Below the pieces are notes generated by a model. It was given only the letters and a program-made list of their open reading frames with translations, did not search any database and was not told the origin of the DNA. Of a stretch of 64,000 nucleotides of DNA, positions 24,247 to 36,096 are shown piece after piece (within the stretch, counting starts at the first letter, position 1; each line of letters begins with the position of its first letter). The position numbers and the translations under genes were made by a program. Source of the DNA: Lojkania enalia (taxonomy: Eukaryota; Ascomycota; Dothideomycetes; Pleosporales); contig ML986580.1 of the NCBI GenBank assembly GCA_010094045.1, positions 264,059 to 328,058 of the forward strand. Reading direction: 5' to 3'.

Positions 24247-26016
24247 ATGCCGGGTATGATTGCATACAATCACGAGCTCCAAGCCGCTTCAACAGAAGCC
24301 GATGAAAGAGGCAGAACACCTTCGCTCGGCTCGGCCTCGTCTTCCAGTGCGAAATCCCTTGACGAAAAAGATCACGATGGCCACCGACCGACAAACTATG
24401 ATATGAGACCGACTCTTTCTCGGAGTAGGAGTCGACGGAGCGTTGCACATGGACGAAGTGGAAACCGCGGTCTGGAAACTAGAGCGTCAGGATTAGGGCA
24501 ATCTCTTTCTCATACACTATCCCGTCGTGAAACCGCCCTCTCGCGCATAAGGTCACGCCCAAATGTACCACCGTTCACGCATCCGCTAGCCTACCAACCG
24601 ACAACAGCCGACGTATTAGTAGACTTTGATAGCCCAGATGATCCATATCGACCAATTAATTGGCCTACAAAGAAGAAGGTAGTGACAACTGCCCTCTATG
24701 GATTTTGCACGATGTCCGCCACTTGGGCATCGTCGGCTTATTCTGCTGGCACCGATCAAATAGCTGCTCACTTCCAGGTTGGAACACAGGTAGCTGTTCT
24801 TGGAACGACACTTTTTCTCTTTGGCTTCGGTGTAGGTCCTCTCCTGTGGGCTCCTTTAAGTGAAGTGTACGGACGAAGGCTTGCTGTTCTGTGCCCGCTG
24901 TTCGTAGCTATCTGTTTCAGCTTCGGGAGCGCCGTAGCAAAAGACCTGCAAACGCTGATGCTGACCCGTTTCTTCGGCGCCTTCTTCGCATCTGCCCCTG
25001 TTACCAACACTGGCGGTGTCCTCGGCGACCTCTACTCCCCAGCTTGGAGAGGCATTGCAATGGCGGGCTACGCAATGGCTGTCGTCGGTGGCCCCTGTCT
25101 TGGTCCAATCGTATCTGCCGCCGTAGTCGTGCAGCCCTATCTCGGCTGGCGCTGGACCGAGTATCTAACAGGCATCCTCCAATCTTTCATTCTCCTCCTG
25201 GCCGTAATCTTCATCGACGAGACCTATCCACCAAAGCTCCTAGTTTACAAAGCACGACGCCTACGCCACGAAACTGGGAACTGGGCCTTACATGCGAAAT
25301 TTGAGGAATGGGACGTTAGCATCAAGGAGTTAGCCAAGAAATTCTTGTTGCGGCCTATCCAACTACTCATGACACCCATCTGCTTTCTCGTTGCGCTTTA
25401 CGCTAGTTTCTGCTATGGTATTCTGTACATGCAACTCGGTGGAATCCCCATAATTTTTGGCGAGTTGAGAGGCTGGAATCCGGTCCCGGCTACTCTCCCT
25501 TTCCTCTGTATATTTATCGGTGCAATCTTGGGATGTGGCGCTAATGTGTACAATCAAGTACTATATAACAAAGCGTACCGAGCTGCAGGGAATAAGCCTA
25601 TTCCCGAGAAGCGGCTGCCACCCATGATGGTTGGTAGTTTCTTATTCTCTGGCGGCCAATTCATCATGGGATGGACTTCGTCGCCGGATATCCACTGGAT
25701 CTGCCCTTGCGTCGGCCTTGTCATGAATGGGACAGGATTCTTCACAATTTTCCAAGCCGCGTTGAACTACCTCGTTGACACTTTTACGCAGTATGCTGCA
25801 TCGGCTGTTGCGGCGAATACTTTTTTGAGGAGTTGCTTTGCGGGTGCGTTTCCGCTGGTGGTGGGGCCAATGTATCATAATATCGGTGTTGGACCCGGAA
25901 GTACAATTACAGGTGGTTTCGCCGCGTTGCTTATTCCTGTTCCATTTATTTTTTATATCTTTGGGAAGAGGATAAGAGCGAGGAGCAAGTGGAGCAAGGG
26001 TAGTGTCTATAATTGA
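24247..26016 (+). CDS. MFS drug/polyamine-type transporter (DHA1)
   Basis: A single-exon gene of 589 residues encodes a 12-helix plasma-membrane proton antiporter of the major facilitator superfamily. The first ATG in frame is at 24247 (MPGMIAYNHE). The cytosolic N terminus of about 115 residues is Ser/Arg-rich. NWPTKKK precedes helix 1, as in Tpo1/Flr1-like DHA1 exporters. Motif A is GPLLWAPLSEVYGRRLAVL (about residue 200). Motif C-like GPCLGPIVSAAV lies in helix 5, after the helix-4 segment TRFFGAFFASAPVTNTGGVLGDLY. GWRWTEYLTGI matches the loop conserved in this group. A central loop follows before helices 7-12. The substrate cannot be read from sequence. It stands alone, not in a visible biosynthetic cluster. 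Confidence 0.92.
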   Translation: MPGMIAYNHELQAASTEADERGRTPSLGSASSSSAKSLDEKDHDGHRPTNYDMRPTLSRSRSRRSVAHGRSGNRGLETRASGLGQSLSHTLSRRETALSRIRSRPNVPPFTHPLAYQPTTADVLVDFDSPDDPYRPINWPTKKKVVTTALYGFCTMSATWASSAYSAGTDQIAAHFQVGTQVAVLGTTLFLFGFGVGPLLWAPLSEVYGRRLAVLCPLFVAICFSFGSAVAKDLQTLMLTRFFGAFFASAPVTNTGGVLGDLYSPAWRGIAMAGYAMAVVGGPCLGPIVSAAVVVQPYLGWRWTEYLTGILQSFILLLAVIFIDETYPPKLLVYKARRLRHETGNWALHAKFEEWDVSIKELAKKFLLRPIQLLMTPICFLVALYASFCYGILYMQLGGIPIIFGELRGWNPVPATLPFLCIFIGAILGCGANVYNQVLYNKAYRAAGNKPIPEKRLPPMMVGSFLFSGGQFIMGWTSSPDIHWICPCVGLVMNGTGFFTIFQAALNYLVDTFTQYAASAVAANTFLRSCFAGAFPLVVGPMYHNIGVGPGSTITGGFAALLIPVPFIFYIFGKRIRARSKWSKGSVYN

Positions 26017-26617
26017 AGGGTAAATGTGAGCTCATACGAACTTATCGTTGAATTATTTGGCGTCCTACTGGGTACCTACGTTGTGAAAATTTTTTCAAAA
26101 TTAAATTTTTTTTTTTTTTTTTTTTTTTAAATGTTCAGGTATCAAATTTGCTATAATTGGTTTCATCGATCCGGCCAGTATGTTGGAAGACATTAGAATC
26201 TTGTTATACGTCAGCTTTGATGCAGTATTTGCTGGTATCATGCGTTCTGCCTTATTTGAAAGAGCTCAATGTTCTATAAGAACAATTTGTCGCTGCTGCA
26301 TTCATCAACGGCCTCTCCTATTCGCAGTCTGTAGATCTTAAGTGCCTACAACCTTTCTAACACAATATTTCTCCGGAACCCTTCAATATAATAGATATAC
26401 GGCGGATCACGCCACCCAAAGACCCAATTCTCAGAACATACCACTACATCAAATCCCTACAACAAAGTAACGAAATTCCCACAACCCCATCGCAAGACTC
26501 TCTCCCAAACCCCCTGTCCTCATTAAGCCATCATCAACTGCCCATCCACCATCTCTAAAACACCCCCTCTTGCACCGCCCCACTTGAATACCCAAATCAG
26601 GAACTTCCCCACGATCT
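26017..26617. other. Intergenic, convergent 3' ends
   Basis: The MFS gene and the small minus-strand gene at 26618-26870 converge here, so it must contain both terminators. It holds a run of about 22 T at 26107-26128. No coding sequence is supported. Confidence 0.5.
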
Positions 26618-26870
26618 CTACCCACCAAATCTATACCTCTCCGCACTCATGTTCGGCGGCCTCCAAATCGTAATATCCTGCCACTCGACATAGACGCTGC
26701 CATCGAGCAGATATCCCTGATCCAGTTCCGACGCTGCGCGTATCACCATCTTCTCACCCGGAAAGTAGTTGGGGCAAGATACGAACCAGCCGGGCTGGAT
26801 ATCTGCCTGTTGGGGTATGAGATGGTAGGTTGGGTTGGGGAGGGGGAGAGGGAGCTACCTTGCTTGGCAT
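26618..26870 (-). CDS. Small spliced gene, 66 residues, unknown function
   Basis: Two exons join in frame: 26870-26859 (ATG plus three codons, MPSK) and 26806-26618. The 52-bp intron runs from GTAGCT to CAACAG. The product has no signal peptide or membrane segment. Its composition is that of a compact, beta-rich soluble domain: ADIQPGWFVSCPNYFPGEK, then VIRAASELDQGYLLDGSVY, then VEWQDITIWRPPNMSAER. I do not recognise a family. The balanced composition, lack of low-complexity sequence and proper splice signals argue for a real gene. It is too short for most gene callers because exon 1 is 12 bases. It is convergent with the MFS gene. Confidence 0.6.
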
Positions 26871-27545
26871 TGTGGCTAGGCTGATGTGTGGGAGGGCGAT
26901 GTGGTTATTTGGGGTGGGTCCGACGGATTGATTGATGGGGATAGTGGAGTGGAAGTGAAAGTTTAGTTACGCGGAGGAGATGTTATTGCTTTATCTAGAT
27001 GATATGCTTGGCTGCCTAGACTGGTGGTCAGCAGGTCAGAACGTTGTGCACTATGGTTGGGCTTAAAGGGAGGCATACCACGTCTGATGTGTCGTATAAC
27101 ATGTCGATTTAGCCTAGTATTTGCCTCGGGTTATTTCCGAACTGAGCATTTGCTTTTTGGGATTTGGGGCATCATGTCACGTACTCTATCAACCTGGCCG
27201 ACTTCTTCACAAGCATGGAGCCAGACTGTTGGGCAAGCTTCTTGCTTTTCCAATTTTATTAAGTAGATTATCGTACATTTGTCATCATACAACATATGGA
27301 AAGTTAATGGATACTGAAGAGGTGTGAGAACACCCACATAAGAAGAGAAGCTCGATGCATCGATGCTTTAGCACGTTCCATTATTCCAATGCCAACCAAT
27401 CACTCTCCATAATTTTTCTCATCGTCAGGGCCGAAGACCATTTAGGAGTCGTAAGCGTGGTACCAACCGATTAGATAGGCAAATCGATCATGACGGAGAG
27501 CCCCACGTCCACCATAAACACTCTTTATTCATGCACATGCCACTA
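26871..27545. other. Intergenic
   Basis: This lies upstream of the small minus-strand gene and downstream of the minus-strand PARN gene. No gene is supported. Short frames around 27024-27337 overlap on both strands and show no domain. Confidence 0.5.
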
Positions 27546-29501
27546 TCATTTCTCCCAATCCGCGATTTTCAGGACCTTTTCTTCTGTACCAAAGCATCGG
27601 AGGGTATTTCCAAACTCCGTCCAAAAGTCGGAATTGAAGTTTGGGATCAATTCCATTGGGTTTCGCTCGAAAGCTACGATAGGCGTCGACTCATCTGGCA
27701 CGTACACTTGATCCTCCCATGTAGCTTTGGGCCTCAAACTACTAGCCACTCCATCCCAGATTGTGAAAGTTCTCTCAGCATCTTCAGCATCTATGGCGTC
27801 CTCTTCCAGCTCGTCGGCGGCATCTTCAACATCGAGGTCCATATTGCGTAGATCGTCAAAGAGATTGCGCGTGGCAAAACGGTGCTGCATCGCTTCAGTC
27901 GGGTCGATCTTCTTTTTATTTTTCTTCTTATTTCTCTTTTTCTTCATGATCGCCCGTTGTGTCTCATCGGGAATACTGATGGGAATAGTAGTAGGCGGGT
28001 TGGGTGATTTGATCTCCTCGGTTGGGGGAAGAGGATCTCCATTGCCACTCACAAGCTCTTCTGCACCCTTCGGTGTGATACTGCTCTGTTCTTCTGGAGC
28101 AGTCTCGAAACCGTCCTCAGAAGGGTCCGAGGCGGTAGTAAGCTTGCCTTTACCCTCGCAATTTAGCTTGGTAGAGAGTTGAATCAATACAGTGGCAGTC
28201 AGAAGGCTATCATACCCGGCTTCGTGGTGTGCCTCGGTTTTGTGATACTTTGAATGATTGGCGTCTGTTACTGCAGCAAGTTAGTCTGAGTGATAGAGCC
28301 TGAGGCTCTTAGACATACTGATTTTAGGGAGTGGTTGACTTTGTAGTTTTTCGGCGATTTCTTGAAGGGTTGGGGATGCATTCAAATCCCCCACGCCATA
28401 GGTGGCTAGATATTTGGTGTCCACTATCTTTGGAAACAGCCTATGAATAGCCTGCTGGAACTCCTTTAGGGTAGGGGGTAGATCTCCGATGAAAGACTGA
28501 TATAGGTAGACTAAGTCTGTGAACATGTTATGGCCAACAAGAACCGGTTGACGATGACGAAGACGCATAACCGCTCTTGCAAATCTGTCTTTAGTATCTG
28601 CGATATCCGTTGCCGTGATCATCCCACTTGGGTTGCGCGAGAAATAAGTTGGATCAATCGGGCCTATGTCGCCTCCAGCTAGGGCTTCTATGACCCACCG
28701 GAAACCTGTTTGCCTGACAATCTGGTTCATAACTCGGTCCTTCGATTTTCTCGTATTCTCTAATTCACGTAATTCGTCATAATGAAGAATCCGGATACAC
28801 TCTTCTCCACGAGGAATCGACACAAGACCAGGAAACTCGGCGCGGACTAATTGGTGTACAAGGCGCTTCTCGAAGCGAGTAATTACTGGCATAGTAGGTT
28901 GTTCTTCTAGACCGGTATGTGTCGTGATATCCAGCTGCATCGACTTGCCCGCTTTCCATTTGGTGATCGCTTCTCTCACTCGTCGCACAAAATCAAGCGA
29001 CTCAACGTCCTCCTCTTTCAGCTGCAAGTCCGCAACAGGGTTCTTCTTGTCAAGGCGGTCGTATGCCCTCTGCATAGCCCATTCCGCCTCTTGCCGTGAA
29101 AGATACTGCACGCCTTTTGTGAAGGGGGCATCCATTTGAAATCCGTTCCTGAGCAGGAAGTCGATTGCTCCGCTCTGGAAAGTGATATCTCGTTCGACAT
29201 CCAACCGCTCGCTGACCAATGGACTGATACTGACGTTGTATGGGCGGAGAACATATTTATTCTTGATATAGTCAAATCTAGCGCACGTTATACCAACCTG
29301 CAGAATCTTGTATTTAGAAGCCGCTTCTCTAACCTCGGCATAGCGCTCTTCGAGGGTCGATCGTCGTGAATCACGTGGCTGTGCAGCGATTCGTGACCTG
29401 ATGCCGGAGAGCTCCAGATCGAAAGAAACGAATTCGGCTTCTGATATCGCAATGAGCAGGCCAAGGAGGCGCGATGGCCAGGACACAGTATCGACGTCCA
29501 T
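27546..29501 (-). CDS. PARN: PARN-type poly(A)-specific 3' exoribonuclease
   Basis: A deadenylase of the CAF1/DEDD superfamily that shortens poly(A) tails. Two exons (29501-28319 and 28270-27546; 48-bp intron) give 635 residues, close to the usual length of animal PARN. The N terminus carries FVSFDLELSG with Asp28 and Glu30, the first two metal ligands. GHNMFTDLVYLYQSF holds the third acidic residue (Asp329). After the intron, YHKTEAHHEAGYDSLLTA provides the His and last Asp (Asp415) of the DEDDh site. An R3H-like insert (about 170-250) separates the first two motifs, as in PARN. The C terminus is Lys-rich (KKKRNKKKNKKK), probably nuclear or RNA-binding. Budding yeast lacks PARN, while many filamentous fungi keep it. 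The 5' end is divergent from PEX26. Confidence 0.92.
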
Positions 29502-30072
29502 AATAGAGGTATCTAAGCAGACATGGAGTTTAGAAGGACTAATCCATATGCAAAATCAACTGGGACGGATGCGAGGCAGTTTTGGTGCGATTTGAGAGTA
29601 AAGGGCTCCCACACCGCTGCGCCCTTTGACGCCTTGGCTGCCTAATGTTCGTGTTAGTAGTGCTGCACGATGAGTGGTGAGTGACGCGAAAGTAGTTAAG
29701 AGTACGGGATCAGGTCTGCATAGAGCCAAACAGCTTGCTTGAGACCAGGTGGTGTTCAAACTTGGTGAACGCGTTTGAAGCTCGTAAACACGGGATCCGC
29801 TGTCCCTTGCAGAGGTAGGTTGCAGGGTGTTGGTCCAAGGCAAGTTGGCAGCGGGTATACTATTGATGTTTTGTGGAAGTGAGCTCGGTGCGGCTGGTGC
29901 GTGGCTGGTGCCGCCAAGGCTGCAGGGCAGGGTAGGTAGTGATGCGATCAGGAAGCCGAGGTCCAGCTGCACCTTCACATTCCCATACGGCACGTCAACA
30001 CCGAGCTTCCTGCTCTTCCAGGAGACATGAAGCCCCGTCTAGCGGCACATACTGCTCAATAGTCACTCCAGC
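29502..30072. promoter_or_regulatory. Divergent PARN/PEX26 intergenic
   Basis: This 571-bp stretch separates the start codons of two divergent genes and must contain both promoters. No clear TATA box was seen. Frames inside it have no domain content. Bidirectional transcription is inferred from gene order only. Confidence 0.55.
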
Positions 30073-31426
30073 ATGGCCGTGTCTTACGATGATGCTCTCA
30101 GTAACTCGCGCATGCTCTCGTCCTCCGTCTCCTCCCTCTCGTCCAGCCGCTACCAGTCGTCACACATCGCGAAAGCTTACCGGCAAGCCGCCCAGCTGTT
30201 CCTGACGCGCCGGTTGCCCGAAGCCCTCTCTACCATTGAACCAATAATCACTCCGCCGTCGCAGGATACCATCAATGGCAATGGCTTGGAAAACGGCGAT
30301 CTCTCTGCCTTTGCTCCCATAGCCTCCGCGTCACGGGGCACCAGGGTAAAAGTATGGAGCTTTTACCTCACGTTCCTCAATTCAGTCGTCGAACTCGGTG
30401 CTGAAGAGGGCAAGCACGCATTTGGGAGTACGCGCTGGAAAGAGTTGGTGTCCAAATGCCGGGATGGCAGCATATGGGAAGACGTTGTCCGTAACGGATA
30501 CGCCGGGGCCGAAGGGGATGTCGACGCGGAGGTTGTCGTTAACCTGTATGATACCATACCTCCCCATTACAATTTTGTTCCAACTGATTGAGATGTTTAG
30601 GGCAACTCTGCTACTGACACATTCACCCTCCCAACGCCTAAATCAACAGCGCCTGGAAACCTACCTTTCCGCCTCTGCAAACCCTACCTACGATGTCTCA
30701 TCGCACATGCAATCCCCCTCATACCTCCAGCGGCGGCCCAGCCAACACAACAATGGAACAAGCACACCCCGCGACCTCAACACTCGCCTCAAAGTCCTCG
30801 AGCTCTACACACTCCACGTCCTCCCCCGGAATGAAGAATGGGATTACGCTCGCGAATTCATAAGTATGAGCGAAGTGCTAGACGACGAGCGCAAAGAAGC
30901 CTTCCTCCTTGCCCTGCACTCCCTCAAAGAAGAAAAGGAAGAGGCAGAAGTCCGAGAAGCTAAACTCCGCCAACAACAGCAAGAGCAAATGGAGCAACGA
31001 CGAAAAGAATCTGAGGCCCGCCGTCTAGAGCAGTCCCGCGCAGAAGACGAGCGAAGAAAGCGCGAAGAAGAAAATAGACGGCAGCCCAGAGGCTCCGACG
31101 AAGTATTCCGGAAGTCCAATGCACGCCTTCCGCCATCAACATCCTCACGTGCTTCCCAGGGGCGCAACAGAAAGGTCAGCCCACCGCCCAGCCTATATCA
31201 CCGCGCTTCGTCATTATTTGCCTCGATGCAGGCTCTGGTTGCCAGTACGGCGCATTCCATGACCGCGAATCCAGTGGCTTTGTTTCGCACTCTATTATTT
31301 CTGCTTGCATTTAGTTTGGCGTTTGGGCGGCGGGATCTCCGGGAACGAATTATGCGTGTGCTGCGCAATGCTTGGGAGAAGGTTCGTCGTACAGTCGGTA
31401 TGGGTGTTAAAGTGTCTTATATCTAA
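30073..31426 (+). CDS. pex26: Peroxin 26-like peroxisome membrane protein
   Basis: Two exons (30073-30545 and 30601-31426; 55-bp intron) give 432 residues. The arrangement matches the filamentous-fungal PEX26 family, which anchors the Pex1-Pex6 AAA complex to the peroxisome. The N-terminal helical part includes HIAKAYRQAAQLFLTRRLPEAL and VKVWSFYLTFLNSVVELG. RLKVLELYTLHVLPRNEEWDYA follows in the middle. A long charged coiled coil (about residues 265-325; REAKLRQQQQEQMEQRR) comes next. A single hydrophobic segment near the C terminus (ALFRTLLFLLAFSLAFG, about 385-400) is followed by Arg-rich residues, as in tail-anchored proteins. The tail anchor and helical repeat pattern support the call. The partner and location are known of the family, not shown here. 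Confidence 0.82.
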
Positions 31427-31860
31427 TGCTGGGTATGCCTACCGTGATGTTGTTCTTGTATCATAGTTTAAAATTGCGAATGCTGGGGCTTATGAGGGGA
31501 ATGTAATGGCATATGATATTCCTCGGTTAGTCTGCTCCTAGACCTTTGTCTCCTTGCGCATACATGTGATGCTGTCGCTACGTTATTGTTTTGGAAAGTT
31601 TGCTTAAGCGACGGTTCTACCGTCTCTTATGCATTTTGTCTTGCTGGGATGTAGCCCTGTCCTACCCACCAGACCTGTATCGTCCCACTCAACCTTGATC
31701 TAGCAAATTATACGAAAGGCCGTTCTCAGTTTCCAGCCCGGTTAAAAATGACATTACGGAGATGGGCTTAGCAGCCAATTAGCTAGATAGAAACGTAATA
31801 TTGTTCTCCCAAAGAGACAAGAAAAACTTAATACTTTTGTTGAAGGGTTCAATAAATAAG
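31427..31860. other. Intergenic, 3' flank of PEX26
   Basis: No gene is supported. It marks the change from gene-rich DNA on the left to the repeat-rich island on the right. Confidence 0.5.
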
Positions 31861-34760
31861 TTACTGAGCTGTGTGGATAGCTTGCGACTTGTAGGCGCTG
31901 TCCTTAAGGTCTTGCTACTTGGCCTTTGATTTCGGTTATAATAAAATCTGCAACCACCTCGGTATACAACGGTTGGCCTATGTATATATAAGGTGCAAGG
32001 AATCTATTCAGCCCCCACTCCCCACGCCCCACGTAGAAGGCACATCTCGCCTGTTTAATTTTCTAGCCCTGCTCCAGCAAATGACACACAAGACCGGTCA
32101 GCGGCTCGCAATAATCAGTCTCAATATTCACGTAGGGGCCAGTTTAGTGTAGCACCAATCATCTTGACAATAGATTGCTGAGCCGTGGACTCGATGATTA
32201 CTCGCTTGTCTCCTTGTCCTTGATAGGTGGTGATAAGTACATTTAGTTGCATGATTTGTGGGCGCTGTTTTAAGGCCTTGCTGATTGGTATTGTGCTGCG
32301 CTATGACACAACCTTCCGCTATTCACGGCGTACGGTCTTGGTGGGGGACGAGACATGTCCCATCGCACTCATCTTAGACACAGCCTCATGCCACGAAGCT
32401 ACAGATATCTTCGGTAAATGCGAGATGGCTCACCGGTTCGCTATTTCCAGTTCTAAGGAGGAGCAGGTAGGATGTATCCAGCGAAATATTGTTGGGCTGT
32501 GTACCGGTTGACTTCTCACTTATCGCATTCTTAGGGAGACAAATTTACATCTAGGTAGTTGTGAGTTTTGCGCGATTCGTGGATGCTATTCTTAGGCAAT
32601 GCTGCTTAGCCTTTAAATATATTTTAATATAATTGTCATTTACCTTGATACTGTGCGTGGTCTTAGTATAGGCCTTTCTACAAGATACTATGTACCCATC
32701 ATTTGTTTTTCACAGCCTTGGGCCTCATGCAACAGAGCCAAAGCCCCCCGTATTACAGTGTAGGCAGCCACCATCTATCCACACGTATTCCCTGCTCCAG
32801 CAAGTCAAACGCGAAATCGTTCACCCGCTCCCAGTTTCCTGTTTCAACATCTTTTAGCAAATCAGCTTGCACTAAAATTACTAAGCCGTGACCTCGAAAA
32901 CTCCCTAGTTGTCGCCGCGCTATTCAAGCACTGGATATTCGGTATTTAGTTGTCCGACTTGTGGGTGCTAGCCACGCTGTTCTTAAAGCATTACTGCTTG
33001 ATTTTGCTTGAACGGGAAATAGGAATGTCGTCCACTGTGTGTGATTATGTTACTTCCCTGCACTTTAAAGTTTGTTCCTAACGTACGGAGCACACCGCCT
33101 TGCATCTCGGACCGCAGCTCGGTAGGACAGCGTAGGCAGCCACGATCCATCCGCCCCTGTATTTTCTGCTTCAGCAAATCAAACGTAAGACCGCTCGCCT
33201 GCTCCCAGTTTTCACGTTTTAATTACTGCGTCCGCTGCATCCCGGCTACGATATCCAATCAGCATGTAAAGAAAATGCTGAGCCGTGTCCCGATAACTTC
33301 TTGCTTTTTGCGTTCTCCTTACTCTATTCAAGACTAGAATATTTAGTTACGCGACGTATAGGCGCTTCTCTCAAGGCCTTGCTGCTATTTAGGAAGTCTT
33401 TGGTTGTGTATAATATATTAAGCATCCGCTGCGTGTGCTCTCGGGGTGCGGCCGATACTTGCCCAAGATACCAATGGTCGCGTATCAGGCAGCGTCAATT
33501 GCTAAGGCAAATATTGATGTATTGAAGTAGGGCAAGTGGTCTGCCTGGCCAGAGGCTGGCAGTGGCGAGACAGTATAGGCCTGAAAACAGGCCAACTATA
33601 ATAGGATAGTAGAAAAACGTGACACAAAGTCATGAATGGACGGCTCGCATCTACACTTGGACGTGTCCTACATTATTCATCCGCTACAGCCTTGTCTAAT
33701 TTTGCAGAGCTACACACCCCCAGCATTATAGCGTTAGCAGCCACCGGTGTGGCAAATGAAATGCCAGACCGCTCACCGGCTCCTAGTTTTTAGTTCAATT
33801 TAAAGAGTCTGCGGTCAAAATGAACGACATCCAAACATTCCGGAGATATTGCTGAGCCGTGTATTTAATGAATTCTTGCTTATTGTCTTGTGCTTAATCT
33901 ATTTGCAAGTTTATCTTAACCCGTAAGAGATTGGCATATTTAGCTGTGTGACCTGCAGGTGCAGTTCTTAGGGTATTGATACTTATATATATATATACGA
34001 TACGATGGCCATCTGCCATATTATGGCGTATGGTATCCGATGCGGGCGTTACATAGTCAAGATATTCCGTGTGGAATGTGTGCTCTGCTCGAATGTCAGC
34101 AGCGGCACCCAGACCTAACATGTCCCACCGAACTCGTCTTACACAGCCTCCCGTCTCTAAGCATCCACAATACATCTTCGGCAAATCATATGGGAAACTA
34201 CTTACCTGCTCTTAATTTTCAGTTTCCGGTCCACGAGGGCCAAATCGCAACATGCCGCAAGGGCCACGACATCCAATCACCTTGCAAAGAAATTGCTAAG
34301 CCCTGTGCTCGAAAGCTTTCCGTTCTTTGCCCTGTCCTTAATATATTGGAGATCTGTGTATTATCTAATTTCGCGACTTGTGGGCGCTATTTCGAGGTCT
34401 CGCTGCTTGGTCTTCAATGTACGATATATTGCGAATTTGCGGCGTATGGTCCTGGCGCGAGCGATACTCACCCCAGGTACTACTACCTCCGTACAGAAGT
34501 TAATAAGGTACATCCCGCTCGAGTGTCAGCGGCGCCTGCGCGTCTACATGTCTCACCGCATCCGCTTTTCATAGCATCGTATCCAGAGCCGCCCCCCCCC
34601 CCTAGCTGCAGCGTAAGCAGCCACCACCCCTGCCCGCAAATCAAACGTAAGAAAGCTCACCAGCTCCCTGTTTTCAGTCTCATTTACGCTCGCGGGCCCT
34701 CAGGTGGAGGCCAATCCAATCACACTGCAAAGCGACTGCTGAGCCGTGAACTCGACAAGA
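31861..34760 (+). repeat. Degenerate tandem array, about 350-450 bp units
   Basis: An anchor phrase close to TGCTGAGCCGTG recurs in the same order with other shared phrases. It appears at about 31864, 32177, 32880, 33276, 33850, 34294 and 34737. Each unit then shows CGACTTGTGGGCGCT, then AAGGCCTTGCTGCTT, later GTAGGCAGCCACC, then GCAAATCAAACG with ACCGCTCACC, then CAGTTTTCAGTT, and ATCCAATCA just before the next anchor. A poorly kept unit probably sits near 32515. The 574-bp step from 33276 to 33850 is explained by a 150-bp element A inserted at 33475. Units differ greatly, so the array is old. No intact coding frame runs through it. The origin is unknown. Confidence 0.75.
33475..33624 (+). 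mobile_element. Element A, copy 1 (empty B site)
   Basis: A 150-bp copy of a short mobile element lying inside the tandem array. It reads CGTATCAGGCAG, then CAATTGCTAAGGCAAATATT, CTGGCCAGAGGCTGGCAGTG, CCAACTATAATAGGATAG and ends ACGTGACA. The same order occurs in the copies at 54705 and (reversed) at 40785. This copy is not interrupted at ACTAT (33595-33599), the site filled by LTR B in the other two. A target duplication is not clear here. The ends of the family, TGTCACGT and ACGTGACA, are inverted, so it is either a MITE or a solo LTR. Confidence 0.8.
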
Positions 34761-35388
34761 GCCCTGTGGAAATTTCCGCTTTTCGTGTATGCGTTGTCTG
34801 AATATATCTCCATTTGCGACCGAATATATGAGCGCGCGATGCCGTGGAAAGCCGCGCGTCGCGACAGCGGCACCAAATGGCGGTGTACGGCTGTTGATAC
34901 GCAGAGCAATTTTGAATTTGGCAGGCTGGGACGTGAAATGGGTTTTAGACTTGTAGCGATGTCAGTTGTCGTGATGGAGTAAATAGTATCGTAGTGATGG
35001 TAATGAGGCTTATAGCTATGGACTGCGTGGCTGAGGGCGCACCGCTGCAATGAAGCATTGGTGGCGATGTACAGGTAGAAGTAAAGCATAGGCTTGGCAT
35101 GACATGGTGTTATCATAATGTGGTATTTTAGTATAACTATCAATTGGGCTTTAGTTCATAAAAGTCACGACAGCGCAAGGTAATGAACGATCATGTCAGT
35201 GTATCACACCACACTACGTGTGCAAAGGAAATAATCATTGATTGAATTATTGAACTATTTGTCTGTGTTGTGTTGGTGTAGTGACTTGTGTCTATGTTGA
35301 TGTTTAAGGGTTTGCTTGACGCACCAATATTTGATTCCAACGCTTATGTCCAAAAACCTAGGCAAGAAGCACTTTCCGTCTCAGTCGC

Positions 35389-35507
35389 TTCAGTCAAGAG
35401 GCCCTGCAAGATGGCAGTCAGATTCCACACGCTTGACTTCAGCTCTGAGATCCTTCTTCAGTCAAGAGGCCCTGCACTATGGCAGTCAGATTCCACACGC
35501 TTGACTC
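35389..35507 (+). repeat. Tandem duplication, about 68-bp period
   Basis: Two nearly identical copies of about 50 bases. Each begins TTCAGTCAAGAGGCCCTGCA and ends CAGATTCCACACGCTTGACT. They start about 68 bases apart. The few differences cluster at AGATGG versus CTATGG. This looks like a recent local duplication in noncoding DNA. Confidence 0.8.
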
Positions 35508-36096
35508 AAGACCTGTAATCCTCCTTTCTCTCTAAATCCAATCACTGTCGCAACCGGCCATCAAAACAATTATAAACATCCAACTCTAGGGACCCTGTAG
35601 CCTTGAATCACACCCTGTACTGGGACCCCTAACGTTCAAGCCGATCGAGCTCAACATTGCACTGATCCGCAGATCAGGAACGCCCAGAGGTATGCGGTGT
35701 CGAAACCTCTGTCCGATGCCCAGTGTTTCTCACTGTTCGTTCGTGCGCATGCTTTCTTTCATGGAACGTCCTTACCAGCCAACCGACCAAAACTAGGACC
35801 ACGACCAACGGCATAGGGACATAACCTTAATACTCTTTTCAACCTCTTTTTTTTTTGGTTTTTAAAATCCTTCTTTCAACACCCCTCATGGATGACCTCC
35901 AACCTAGCGCTTACGACTTATCTAGGTCGTATAGACCTAGAGCGACGAACGGCACACACCGAAGTGCGGAGGCGGACCCAGAGCCACTGCCATGGTGAAA
36001 ACCGATATTCTTTTCTGCATAAGCGTTAGCACGGAAGGTGGAAGGATAGGTATCGAAGCTTACTTTGAACACATGCAAGGTGCTTGGTTCTGCCCC

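Noticed and set aside
31861..34760. CRISPR-like or LTR array
   Set aside because: The units are hundreds of bases long with no short identical repeats or unique spacers; the DNA is eukaryotic. Terminal TG...CA and target duplications for each unit are not visible, so a row of LTRs is not supported.
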